Origin: an uncultured Peptostreptococcaceae bacterium
GTDB taxonomy: Bacteria; Bacillota; Clostridia; Peptostreptococcales; Peptostreptococcaceae
Length of the DNA stretch: 64,000 nt
Assembly (NCBI GenBank): GCA_947072565.1
Contig: CAMTIM010000040.1
Location: 62,001 to 126,000 of the forward strand
Reading direction: 5' to 3'
Part shown: positions 9,179 through 16,784 of the stretch, one piece after another
Position numbering within the stretch: position 1 is the stretch's first letter
Layout: every line of letters begins with the position of its first letter
Made by a program: the position numbers and the translations under genes
Notes under the pieces: generated by a model
What the model was told of the DNA's origin: nothing
The model's database searches: none
The model's input: the letters and a program-made list of their open reading frames with translations, nothing else

Positions 9179-9249
9179 ATTAAATAAAATTTATAATAAA
9201 AAAATTAAATATATGAATATTAATTTTAGTAATGGTTAATATATAATCA

Positions 9250-9567
9250 GATAGTTAATCAACGTTAACTATCAACCAACACTTACTATTTAAAAGCTAG
9301 ATAATATCTTACCTTTTGGTAGTATCTTTTGAAGTGGTGGTGGCTAGATATTTGAAAAAATATCATATTAAATATAACATATCTAGTAGATAACCTCTAT
9401 TTACTAGAGAGCAATTAGCCTTAGTCTAATTCCAAAAGCTTAGAGTTTCAGCTAATTTGCAAACTATATTTAATAAGAGTCAAAGAGGATTAAGGATGTA
9501 GTTAATATTACTCCTTAGAAAAGCACTGAATTTGAAGGCTTAGGCTATCAAATCAGTGCTTTTTTTT
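9250..9567 (+). ncRNA. Candidate structured non-coding RNA with its own terminator
   Basis: This 480-bp gap has no coding frame but many pairing arms in a row: GATAGTTAA/TTAACTATC (9250-9273), CTTACC/GGTAG with outer AGATA/TATCT (9300-9327), CTAGATAT/ATATCTAG (9344-9386), AATTAG/CTAATT (9413-9430), AGTTT/AAACT (9445-9465), AAGGA/TCCTT (9492-9516), and last AGCACTG/CAGTGCT (9522-9560) with eight T residues, a clear intrinsic terminator. A TATAAT at 9242-9247 could be the -10 box. The series of local and longer stems, no ORF and a strong terminator suggest a stand-alone RNA of about 310 nt. I could not match it to tmRNA, 6S, RNase P, T-box or riboswitch consensus signatures that I know. Confidence 0.5.
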
Positions 9568-9584
9568 ATATTTTATAATGTTTT

Positions 9585-9645
9585 AGTTACATTTAATTAT
9601 AGGAAGTAATATACTTATGATATGAAGTGTTATAAATATGTAACT
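9585..9645. promoter_or_regulatory. Inverted repeat before the first membrane protein/Xre pair
   Basis: AGTTACAT (9585-9592) and ATGTAACT (9638-9645) flank the likely promoter of the gene at 9666. Palindromes also precede the other two such pairs, so it may be an operator for the Xre protein. Confidence 0.4.
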
Positions 9646-9665
9646 TTTAAAAGGAGTGATTTTAT

Positions 9666-10082
9666 ATGTCAAACTCAGCATATGGTGTTAAATCTAAACT
9701 TATTTTTGAATTTTTATTGTTTACATCTTTTTTTATTGCAGTTCTATCTAATAAATTTGTGCCTGGAATTAATAGTTCAGGGATGCCAGGCTTAGTAGTT
9801 TGGAGTATAGTTTTGATTGGATTTTCAATTTATAATAAGAAATTCAATGATATAATTGATGAATCTTCAAAGACTATATTATCAAAAGTTAATAGTATAG
9901 GAATTAAATTCGTTTTATACTCATTTGGATTAGTTGGGGTATGCTTTGCAACTCCATTTACACAACATATAGATATATCAAACTTAGATGTTGGTATAGT
10001 TATTGTTACTATATTATTATTGTTAGCAATATTAAGATTGAGCTTATTTATATACTTTGATAGAAAGGGGATATATGAATAA
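9666..10082 (+). CDS. Membrane protein paired with an Xre regulator
   Basis: 138 aa with four hydrophobic segments (about residues 14-28, 39-55, 74-94, 105-127) and a polar loop with IIDESSKTILSKVNS. This layout, two membrane hairpins around a central conserved charged stretch, resembles small DUF2178/DUF3796-type proteins coded next to short Xre regulators. Its TAA is directly followed by the GTG of the regulator, so the two are translationally coupled. AAAAGGAGTG precedes the ATG. The function of these membrane partners is not established; sensing or anchoring the regulator is one possibility. Confidence 0.7.
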   Translation: MSNSAYGVKSKLIFEFLLFTSFFIAVLSNKFVPGINSSGMPGLVVWSIVLIGFSIYNKKFNDIIDESSKTILSKVNSIGIKFVLYSFGLVGVCFATPFTQHIDISNLDVGIVIVTILLLLAILRLSLFIYFDRKGIYE

Positions 10083-10292
10083 GTGCCTATCTTAAAAACA
10101 AGTATCAAAGAACATAGAGAAAAAAATCTTATGAAGCAAAATGAATTGGCAAAATTAGTAGGTGTAAGACGTGAGACTATTGTACATTTAGAAAATGGGA
10201 GATATAATCCTTCTCTAAAATTGGCGATGGACATTGCAAAAGTTTTTGATACTACAGTTGAACATTTATTTGAATTTGTTGATGAAAAATAA
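10083..10292 (+). CDS. Xre-family HTH transcriptional regulator
   Basis: 69 aa, essentially one Cro/CI helix-turn-helix: [21 protein letters not shown] is the core, followed by a [14 protein letters not shown] helix. GTG at 10083 abuts the stop of the membrane protein and fits the usual N-terminus of this group; AAAGGGG lies 15 bases upstream. Members of this group repress their own two-gene operon. Two more short Xre proteins of the same type, with the same VRRETI..LENAKYNPSLELA or SRQAII..IEKYKYTPSLELA core, are at 37683 and 62741. Confidence 0.88.
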   Translation: MPILKTSIKEHREKNLMKQNELAKLVGVRRETIVHLENGRYNPSLKLAMDIAKVFDTTVEHLFEFVDEK

Positions 10293-10368
10293 TGAATTAT
10301 TATTAAGCTTATAATTTATTATTTTTTACAATTGCTATATATTTAGGATAAAAGGGGGATATATTTAT

Positions 10369-11211
10369 ATGAGATTTAAAATAATAGGCAGTGGTGGTTG
10401 TGTTGCAACTCCTAAGCCCTTATGCACATGTAAAATTTGTATGGAAGCAAGAACTAAGGGGAAGCCTTATTCAAGATTTGGGTGTAGCTTGTTTTTAGAA
10501 GATATAAATTTATTGGTTGATACTCCTGAAGATATAGTACACGCAATTAACTATTCAAATATTAATGAGATTAACAACGTGTTGTTTAGCCATGTTGACC
10601 CAGATCATACGCTTGGAATTCGAGTTTTTGAGCAGCTTAGATTAAACTGGCTTGAGGTTTCTGAGGGAAGAGAGTGTAATAATCCTATAAATGTATTGGC
10701 TATGGAACACGTAATGTCAGATATGAATTCTATACAATTTGTATTTGGTTGTTATTTAGATTATTATGAAAAGACTAGAAACTTGATTAAGAGAAATGTT
10801 ATAAATAAATTCATACATATAGATGGAATAAAGATAAGTTGTATAAAAGTAAACCATGCAACAATATTTGTATTTGAGGAAAATGAAAAGAAGGCTATAT
10901 ATGCTCCTTGTGATGTGAAACCTTTCCCTAATGAGGAGATATTAAAAGATGCAGATCTATTAATAATAGGAAATACTATTGTTGGTAATATATTAAAAGA
11001 TGAATTTGTTTTGAAAGAAAATAATCCACTTAGAGATGATTTGTTTACTATGGATGAAATTCAAAATATAAAAATAAAATACGATATAGAAGATGTGATA
11101 ATTACACATTTAGAAGAGGATTGGGGCAAATCATACAATGATTATTTAGAATTAGAAAATCACTATGATGGAATAAAATTTGCATACGATGATATGGAAA
11201 TTAATATATAA
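10369..11211 (+). CDS. MBL-fold metallohydrolase, PhnP-like
   Basis: 280 aa. After the first strand, a Cys-rich loop (CTCKIC, Cys18-Cys23 region) matches the structural zinc site of PhnP-type proteins. FSHVDPDHTLG is the metal-binding HxxxDH-like motif of the metallo-beta-lactamase fold, with His and Asp ligands later (KVNHATIFVF, APCDVKPFP, ITHLEEDWG). PhnP hydrolyses cyclic phosphate diesters of ribose; related proteins act on varied phosphodiesters or lactones, so the substrate is open. AAAGGGGG sits before the ATG. Single gene, with a shared terminator at its 3' end. No phosphonate genes are near. Confidence 0.8.
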   Translation: MRFKIIGSGGCVATPKPLCTCKICMEARTKGKPYSRFGCSLFLEDINLLVDTPEDIVHAINYSNINEINNVLFSHVDPDHTLGIRVFEQLRLNWLEVSEGRECNNPINVLAMEHVMSDMNSIQFVFGCYLDYYEKTRNLIKRNVINKFIHIDGIKISCIKVNHATIFVFEENEKKAIYAPCDVKPFPNEEILKDADLLIIGNTIVGNILKDEFVLKENNPLRDDLFTMDEIQNIKIKYDIEDVIITHLEEDWGKSYNDYLELENHYDGIKFAYDDMEINI

Positions 11212-11230
11212 TATTTTATTAAATTTAAAA

Positions 11231-11264
11231 TTAAGTAGAGTAATAATATTATTACTCTACTTAA
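11231..11264. terminator. Bidirectional terminator
   Basis: A long perfect hairpin: TTAAGTAGAGTAATAAT (11231-11247) followed directly by its complement (11248-11264), between converging genes. Confidence 0.8.
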
Positions 11265-11270
11265 TTTATA

Positions 11271-12266
11271 TTAGATATCAAGCGATGCTGTTTCATAAGC
11301 TTTTTTATACTCTTTAGCAAATAAAAATGGTAAGAAGAATATAGCATTAATAAGAATACCCACCAATAATGATTCTAATGTGAATTCAGACTCATATGAA
11401 CCACCGCTAGCTATAAAAGCAATACAATTATTTAGCAAGTGTATTAGTATAGGAGCCCAAAGATTTTCACTTTTCATATAAGCGTATCCTAAAAATACCC
11501 CTAAACTTGCACAGCCAGCTAAATGGAAAACTATGCAATAAATTGGTGTTTTAGGACTATAAAGTGTCATGCAAAGTGGTAGATGCCAAATACCCCATAT
11601 AAGTCCTAAAATTATTACACCATATCTTTTGCCATAAAGCTTTTGCAGTCTAGGTTGTAAGAAATATCTCCATCCAAACTCTTCACCAAAAAATAAAACA
11701 AATCCAAAAAAGATATTAGTAAACAAACTCATTAAAATTGTAAAAACACCACCAATAATATTTATTGAATTATCTTTAACAGATAAGAAATTAGGAATGC
11801 TGCTAACTATAGCTATTATTGAGAATATTAGTACTACAAATAAAACTTTTTTGAAATTTTTATTTAAAGATAAATTTAGTATTTCAAAATCAAACTCATT
11901 TACAAAAATAACACAGACAAGATAACAAGATATAGCCGTATCTATTATTGAAGAGATAGTAATATTTCCTATAAAAAATAGCTCAATTATAGATATAAAT
12001 ATTCTTACAAGTGTAGATATAGTAAATACATTGAAAAATTTATCTACTGATGGAGGAAAACTATAATTAGAAACTTTCTTTAGAACAACAATAGCCGAAA
12101 AAGCAGGAATATACATAAATAATCCAGCAAAACCTCCTCCTAAATCAGCGCTATGTGGCTTTGTGCTAGAAATAAACACAAAAATAGATATAAAGGCAAT
12201 AAGCCCAAAGTTAATTAACAAGAAAGTATTCACTTCTTTTTTTATAACTTTAACGTCAGTACACAT
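11271..12266 (-). CDS. CPBP-family intramembrane metalloprotease
   Basis: 331 aa with about eight membrane segments. Motifs: GEEFGWRYFL (Glu195, Glu196, Arg200), WGIWHLP (His228) and LIHLLNN (His276), the full CPBP active site. Longer than the protein at 7069 by an N-terminal set of membrane segments. AGGGGGG precedes the ATG. A single leftward gene; role unknown, bacteriocin immunity or prenyl-protein-like processing are the family precedents. One of three CPBP genes in the window (also 7069 and 61500). Confidence 0.88.
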   Translation of the reverse strand: MCTDVKVIKKEVNTFLLINFGLIAFISIFVFISSTKPHSADLGGGFAGLFMYIPAFSAIVVLKKVSNYSFPPSVDKFFNVFTISTLVRIFISIIELFFIGNITISSIIDTAISCYLVCVIFVNEFDFEILNLSLNKNFKKVLFVVLIFSIIAIVSSIPNFLSVKDNSINIIGGVFTILMSLFTNIFFGFVLFFGEEFGWRYFLQPRLQKLYGKRYGVIILGLIWGIWHLPLCMTLYSPKTPIYCIVFHLAGCASLGVFLGYAYMKSENLWAPILIHLLNNCIAFIASGGSYESEFTLESLLVGILINAIFFLPFLFAKEYKKAYETASLDI

Positions 12267-12440
12267 GGTAATACCCCCCTAATTTAAACTGTATGATAAA
12301 ATAATAACACATTAATTGGTAAAAAAATACAATTTACGATGTTAAATATGTTTTTATAGAATGTTAGTAGATTAAAAAATATTAATTTAATACAATTAGA
12401 ATATATAACATCTGTGTAATTATTAAGGAGGGGAATTGCT

Positions 12441-12935
12441 ATTTACTTTGAATTTAATGGTTTTTATATAGATTTAATTGATAGTGAAGATTTAGATTAT
12501 ATTGTGAATATATATAATTCAAATGAGTTTTTTCTAAAAAGTCATATAGGTAAAAAAAGCATAAATAGAAATTGGGTATGTGGTGAATTAGAAATTATGA
12601 AAAATGAAGGTTTTTATTCATGTAAAGTTGTTCAAAAGAAATCAAATAAGATAGTAGGATTGATTGATTTTAAAGTAGATAAAGAAGCTTATTTATCTTT
12701 GCTTATGATTGATAATAGTTTTAGAGGTCAGGGGATAGGGCTTAGAATATATGAATTATTTGAAATGTATACAAAGTCTTGTAAGAGCAGTAGCATAAGG
12801 ATAGATGTTGTCACAAATTATGATAGACATGTTCTTGATTTTTGGATTAAAAATGGATTTAAAAGTATAGAGAATATAACTTTAAATTGGAATGAAAAAG
12901 TATTACCTGCTGTTGTTATGAGAAAAGATTTATAG
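12441..12935 (+). CDS. GNAT-family N-acetyltransferase, unusual start
   Basis: The C-terminal half has the acetyl-CoA motif SFRGQGIGLRIYELF and the core sheet of GNAT enzymes, which transfer acetyl groups to amines. The start is odd: AAGGAGGGG at 12425-12433 is the best ribosome binding site, yet there is no in-frame ATG, GTG or TTG at the right distance; ATT at 12441 lies 7 bases after it and opens the natural N-terminus (YFEFNGFYIDL). The first standard start is GTG at 12504, which would cut 21 residues and has no binding site. So either AUU is used or the start codon has mutated and expression is low. A second, broken copy of its 3' end lies at 14410. Confidence 0.7.
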   Translation: MYFEFNGFYIDLIDSEDLDYIVNIYNSNEFFLKSHIGKKSINRNWVCGELEIMKNEGFYSCKVVQKKSNKIVGLIDFKVDKEAYLSLLMIDNSFRGQGIGLRIYELFEMYTKSCKSSSIRIDVVTNYDRHVLDFWIKNGFKSIENITLNWNEKVLPAVVMRKDL

Positions 12936-13111
12936 CTTTTAATTTACTCAAATTAGTACAAAAGTTATAGTATATCTAACTAGCAATCGATTAAGAAAAA
13001 TCCATGTTCCTGGAGAAATTTTAAACAATTCTATAAAAGTATATGGTTATAATAAGGGTCAATTTATTTATTGTATATAAATTATGAATAGGATAGGATA
13101 GGGGGCTATTT

Positions 13112-13708
13112 ATGATAGAAAAAAAAGTTGCGGTAATTATTTATCCAGAATTTAGTAGTTATGAAATAAGTATTGTATTAGCTATTTTAAGAAGTTTTGA
13201 AAAAAAGGTAATAGTATTTTCAGCAGAAAAAACTATTGTTGATAGTGAAGAAGGATTACATTTCATCCCAGATAAAACATTTAGTGAATTTAATATAAAA
13301 GAGTATGAATGTTTAATATTGCCAGGTATGTGGTCTTTTCCTAAAGTTCTAAATGATGATAGGTATATATCATTTTTAAGTAATTTTAAAAATAATAAAG
13401 ATATTATCATTGCAAGTATATCAAGTTCACCTATATTACTTGCAAAAGCTGGAGTACTTGAGGGTAGAAAATTTTGTGCAGGCTTATTTGAAGAGGACAT
13501 TGATAAATATGGCTTTATTGAAAGAAGCTCAATAATAAGGCAACCTATAGTAGTAGATGGAAATATTATCACAGCGTTAGGCTTGGCATATAGAGAATTT
13601 GGAATAGAAGTAGGTCGTAAATTAAATCTTAAATGTGATGAGAGTTGGTTTTCTGGGATAAAGAAGCCGATCATTGAATATGATTATATATTTTATAGAA
13701 ATAAATAA
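13112..13708 (+). CDS. DJ-1/PfpI-family protein with serine at the nucleophile position
   Basis: 198 aa, Rossmann-like DJ-1/PfpI fold: YPEFSSYEI, then LILPGMWS, then IIASISSSPILLAKAGVLEG. In DJ-1/PfpI proteins the nucleophile elbow reads A-I-C-x-x-P with a reactive cysteine; here the matching residue is Ser104. So the usual cysteine chemistry (glyoxalase, deglycase or protease-like) is probably altered or lost, and a binding or regulatory role is possible. The C-terminal half shows YREFGIEVGRKL as in family members. AGGGGG is placed before the ATG. Single gene. Confidence 0.8.
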   Translation: MIEKKVAVIIYPEFSSYEISIVLAILRSFEKKVIVFSAEKTIVDSEEGLHFIPDKTFSEFNIKEYECLILPGMWSFPKVLNDDRYISFLSNFKNNKDIIIASISSSPILLAKAGVLEGRKFCAGLFEEDIDKYGFIERSSIIRQPIVVDGNIITALGLAYREFGIEVGRKLNLKCDESWFSGIKKPIIEYDYIFYRNK

Positions 13709-13758
13709 TTATTTAAAAACTTTAAATCAAAGAAGTGCTATAGTTATTGTTATCAAAT

Positions 13759-13812
13759 ATGTTCAAAACAGTTGTTTTAGTTGGAATTTGTTAAATAAAG
13801 TTCTACTATAAT
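13759..13812 (+). promoter_or_regulatory. Promoter with upstream AAAACA-NN-TGTTTT palindrome
   Basis: AAAACA (13765-13770), GT, TGTTTTAG (13773-13780) form the palindrome core; TATAAT follows at 13807-13812, 35.5 bp from its centre. Same architecture as at 45881, 46491, 56195, 59413 and 62586. Confidence 0.5.
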
Positions 13813-13861
13813 TAAATTAAAAAGTATAATAAAAAGCTAAAGATCATTAGGGGGGATAAGT

Positions 13862-14320
13862 ATGAATATAGAGTTTAGAGTAATAGATAAAAGCAACTAT
13901 AATCAATGTATAAAATTAAAAATTAGTGAAGAACAAAAAAGATTTGTTGCTACAAATATTTTTTCTTTAGTTCAATCAGCCTATGAACCGAATCTTTACC
14001 CATTAGGTGTTTATAAAAATGATAAGATGGTCGGTTTTATTTTGTATGATTTTGATGATGAGATTAATGGATGGTCAATGAGCAGATTTATGATTGATGA
14101 AAAGTTTCAAAATCAAGGAATAGGAAAAGCAGCATTAAATAAATTTATAAAGTTTTTTATTGAACAATATGGTCATAAAAAGCTATATACAAGTGCAGAA
14201 GTTGATAATACTATTGCTGTTAATTTGTATGAAAGCATGGGATTTGAAAAAAAAGAAGTATTTGAATATGAAGTTGATGGAGTAACTTATAAAGAGTTTA
14301 GAATGATTGTTCAACTATAG
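13862..14320 (+). CDS. GNAT-family acetyltransferase, polyamine type (BltD/PaiA-like)
   Basis: 152 aa. The acetyl-CoA site is FQNQGIGKAALNKF and the end is NLYESMGFEKKEVFEYEVDG, as in spermine/spermidine and diamine acetyltransferases. The N-terminus (FRVIDKSNYNQCIKLKIS) matches the BltD-like group that begins with a statement of the R-N-C-type strand. It would acetylate a small polyamine in the cytoplasm. AGGGGGG precedes the ATG. It stands alone between its own promoter (palindrome plus TATAAT) and a terminator at 14350. Confidence 0.85.
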   Translation: MNIEFRVIDKSNYNQCIKLKISEEQKRFVATNIFSLVQSAYEPNLYPLGVYKNDKMVGFILYDFDDEINGWSMSRFMIDEKFQNQGIGKAALNKFIKFFIEQYGHKKLYTSAEVDNTIAVNLYESMGFEKKEVFEYEVDGVTYKEFRMIVQL

Positions 14321-14349
14321 TATGATAATTACAAAGTACTTACTAATAA

Positions 14350-14381
14350 AAACATCAAATAGAAACTATTGATGTTTTTTA
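14350..14381 (+). terminator. Intrinsic terminator
   Basis: AACATCAAATAG pairs with CTATTGATGTT (one bulged A), followed by TTTT. Confidence 0.8.
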
Positions 14382-14409
14382 GTGTTCAATAAAACAGGTA
14401 CTAGTGCCA

Positions 14410-14470
14410 TCTGTTGTTATGAAAAAAGATTTATAGCTTTTAATTTACTCAAATTAGTACAAAAGTTATA
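14410..14470 (+). pseudogene. 3' tail remnant of a GNAT gene
   Basis: About 61 bp nearly identical to 12909-12970, the last codons and 3' flank of the GNAT gene at 12441; in frame it still reads VVMKKDL then stop, compared with VVMRKDL in the intact gene. The rest of this copy is missing. Directly upstream (14383-14396) is the left half of the dispersed palindrome (TTCAATAAAACA), cut at its centre. Confidence 0.75.
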
Positions 14471-14524
14471 ATATAATTATAATTTAAAATTGTTATATTA
14501 CAAAAAATATTAAGGGGAATAAAA

Positions 14525-15073
14525 ATGAACGAAGATTTAAAAATACTTTTGGATGCTTTTCCAAGTGAGTTAGAAGATGATGTTAAAGTAGTGTTTAGGA
14601 TATTAAAAAAGACAAAGCCATATATTAGTAATTGTAAATTTAATATTGAAATTAATAATGAAACAATATGTATTCCTGAACGAATTTATGTTAACGAACC
14701 AAATATTACTGAAGAAATGGAATTAACACAATTACAAAAACAAATATTAGATTGTTTTCTCACTAGGCACCATAATGGATATGTAAGACAAGAAAGACTT
14801 AGAAATATTCTTAGTAGAGGAGCCGTTGAAAAGTGGATAATGCCATACATAATGAGACTTTTAGGGGAATATATTATAGAAATTATTAATGATATATACA
14901 TAAATATAGACGTGATTGATGTAGAAAGTTTAAAAGCATTTATTAATGAAAATAAGTATTTCATTAAAATAACAGAAGCTAGAATAGCAAGTTATTGGAA
15001 TGAATATTATAACTATATAAATAAAGATGAATATGTTGGATTTAAGGTTAAAAAATATATACAAAAAATTTAA
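14525..15073 (+). CDS. Hypothetical protein, 182 aa
   Basis: A soluble helical protein without membrane segments. The middle part (ELTQLQKQILDCFLTRHHNGYVRQERLRNIL) is the most family-like stretch; many predicted proteins in clostridia share a similar pattern of a helical block and a C-terminal region with EARIASYWNEYY, but no function is known to me. AAGGGG precedes the ATG. Promoter likely within TATAAT-like sequence at about 14467-14480. No partner gene; the LRR-like gene 90 bp on is on the same strand and may be co-transcribed. Confidence 0.6.
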   Translation: MNEDLKILLDAFPSELEDDVKVVFRILKKTKPYISNCKFNIEINNETICIPERIYVNEPNITEEMELTQLQKQILDCFLTRHHNGYVRQERLRNILSRGAVEKWIMPYIMRLLGEYIIEIINDIYINIDVIDVESLKAFINENKYFIKITEARIASYWNEYYNYINKDEYVGFKVKKYIQKI

Positions 15074-15163
15074 ATATATATTTTATTGTACATAAAAAGG
15101 TATTATAAATTTACAAAAATATGTAAATACAGCTAGCTATTTAATCAGAGAGGAATATAACAA

Positions 15164-15943
15164 ATGATTTTTCATTTTATTAAAAATAAGCCTGAAATTA
15201 ATGTACAAGAGGGTACAAAATTAACTATTTATGGTGACATGAAAAGTATAAAGAATTTAAAAGAAATAGAAGGCATTAAACATCTATATATAATTAATAT
15301 TAAACAACTTGAGTTTGAATATTTGATTGAAAACTATAATTCTTGTTTTGAATTTATATATTTTTACAATATGAGAGTTACTGATTTATCAAAACTTTCA
15401 ATGTTAAAAAATATAAAATTTTTAGCTTTAGAATGGAATACCAAAACAAACAGACTATGGGATATAGCAAAGAATACTAATCTTTTGGAATTATATATAT
15501 CAGATTTTTATAAGGTAAGTACTCTTGAGGATTTAAGAAACTCAGAAACTATACAAAAACTATATTTAAGAGGAGGTATGTGTAATCCACTTAAAGTTGA
15601 AAGCCTTGAACCTTTGAGTAGTTTGATAAGACTAAAAAAGCTTTCGTTATCAAATATTAGGGTATTTAAAGAAAGTCTTATTCCAATCTCTACTTTAATA
15701 AATTTAGAAAAACTTGAATTGTCAAATCAATTTCCAACTAAAGATTATGCAATGCTATCTATGAAATTAAAACATACACAATGTGATTATTTTGCACCAT
15801 ATGTGAAGTTAGAGCAAGAGATTGATGGAAAAGATATTATGGTAATTGGAAAAAGAAAACCATTTTTAAATTCTAAACTTGATGAAATTAAATTAAATAA
15901 GTATATCGAAGAATTTAAGTGTATGCAAAATGAATTTAAATAA
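15164..15943 (+). CDS. Leucine-rich repeat-like cytoplasmic protein
   Basis: 259 aa without signal peptide. From about residue 70 there are repeated units of 22-26 residues with leucines at LRR positions (VTDLSKLSMLKNIKFLALE, TSNLLELYISDFYKVSTLEDL-like, RLKKLSLSNIRVFKESL, NLEKLELSNQF). LRR proteins bind other proteins; here the absence of an export signal points to an intracellular partner. AGAGGAAT lies before the ATG. It follows the hypothetical gene at 14525 by 90 bp and ends before a strong terminator. Partner unknown. Confidence 0.6.
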   Translation: MIFHFIKNKPEINVQEGTKLTIYGDMKSIKNLKEIEGIKHLYIINIKQLEFEYLIENYNSCFEFIYFYNMRVTDLSKLSMLKNIKFLALEWNTKTNRLWDIAKNTNLLELYISDFYKVSTLEDLRNSETIQKLYLRGGMCNPLKVESLEPLSSLIRLKKLSLSNIRVFKESLIPISTLINLEKLELSNQFPTKDYAMLSMKLKHTQCDYFAPYVKLEQEIDGKDIMVIGKRKPFLNSKLDEIKLNKYIEEFKCMQNEFK

Positions 15944-15989
15944 AAAATATTTTAAATATAGAGTATGTGATTTTATTAAATTAGTAACC

Positions 15990-16030
15990 AAAAGAAAGTA
16001 ATAATATTAAAAATTATTACTTTCTTTTAT
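15990..16030. terminator. Intrinsic terminator, likely bidirectional
   Basis: AAAAGAAAGTAATAAT (15990-16005) pairs with ATTATTACTTTCTTTT (16013-16028). Confidence 0.85.
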
Positions 16031-16163
16031 GTTCATTTATATATATTAAAGATTAAGAGATGCTGTTTAATTATATTTTTTATAATCAAAGAATTATAAA
16101 TTTTTTAATGTTTTAATGAATACTTATATAAAGTTACTACACTTATTTTTAAAGGGGGATTTT

Positions 16164-16661
16164 ATGGATTTTGTAGTATATACATTAGTTTATATTATTT
16201 TCATGCCTGTACTAACTATACTTCATGAATTAGGTCACGCAATTGTTGCATTGATATTTACAAATGATAAGGTAAGTGTTAATATAGGCAATTCTGATTT
16301 GAATAAGCAAATAAACCTAAATAGATTGGTAATTAATTTAAATGGATATAAGTCTTTATTAGATGTGGCGTATGGATATGTCAATAGAACACCAGTAGAT
16401 AATAAAATTAAAGCAATTTTTATTATTTTAGGCGGTCCAATAACATCACTAATAGTTTCTATTTTACTATATATTTATATAATAAATGTGAAGTTACCAT
16501 ATGTTCTGATGGTATCACTTAATGCTTTGTTTATATTTAGTGCAATTCAATTTTTAATAACTATTTTGCCGATGAAGTATTTTCACAAGCCTTATGTTGG
16601 GCATACAAGTGATGGTTATAAGATATTACAGCATTTTAAAAAGAGTAATTTAGGTAATTAA
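16164..16661 (+). CDS. M50-type membrane zinc metalloprotease-like protein
   Basis: 165 aa from the ATG at 16164, which has AAAGGGGG ahead of it; an in-frame ATG at 16116 lacks such a site. The first membrane helix carries ILHELGHAIVALIF, the HExxH zinc motif of site-2 protease-type enzymes, and later helices follow (GGPITSLIVSILLYIY). The third zinc ligand Asp of full S2P enzymes (in an LDG-like motif) is not evident, so this may be a reduced relative. It could cut membrane-bound regulators; no candidate substrate is adjacent. Confidence 0.65.
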   Translation: MDFVVYTLVYIIFMPVLTILHELGHAIVALIFTNDKVSVNIGNSDLNKQINLNRLVINLNGYKSLLDVAYGYVNRTPVDNKIKAIFIILGGPITSLIVSILLYIYIINVKLPYVLMVSLNALFIFSAIQFLITILPMKYFHKPYVGHTSDGYKILQHFKKSNLGN

Positions 16662-16718
16662 AATATTTGAAATTTAGATTATATTAACCCTGTTTATTAT
16701 AAATTAAAAATAAAAATA

Positions 16719-16732
16719 ACTGAATATTCAGT
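16719..16732. promoter_or_regulatory. Perfect 14-bp palindrome before the nucleosidase gene
   Basis: ACTGAATATTCAGT sits about 50 bp upstream of the ATG at 16785 and just before a TACAAT at 16751-16756 that could be the -10 box, so a repressor could bind here. The regulator is unknown. Confidence 0.35.
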
Positions 16733-16784
16733 AATTATCATGGAATAGTGATACAATATGTATTAAAAGAATGGGGATGAGCTA

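Noticed and set aside
8424-9570. Prophage remnant at the amidase
   Set aside because: No holin, structural or integrase genes on either side; only the amidase itself resembles phage proteins.
9666-10292. Toxin-antitoxin reading of the membrane protein/Xre pairs
   Set aside because: The layouts fit the common DUF2178/DUF3796 regulator pairs; nothing shows toxicity, and three such pairs in one region would be unusual for plasmid-type TA.
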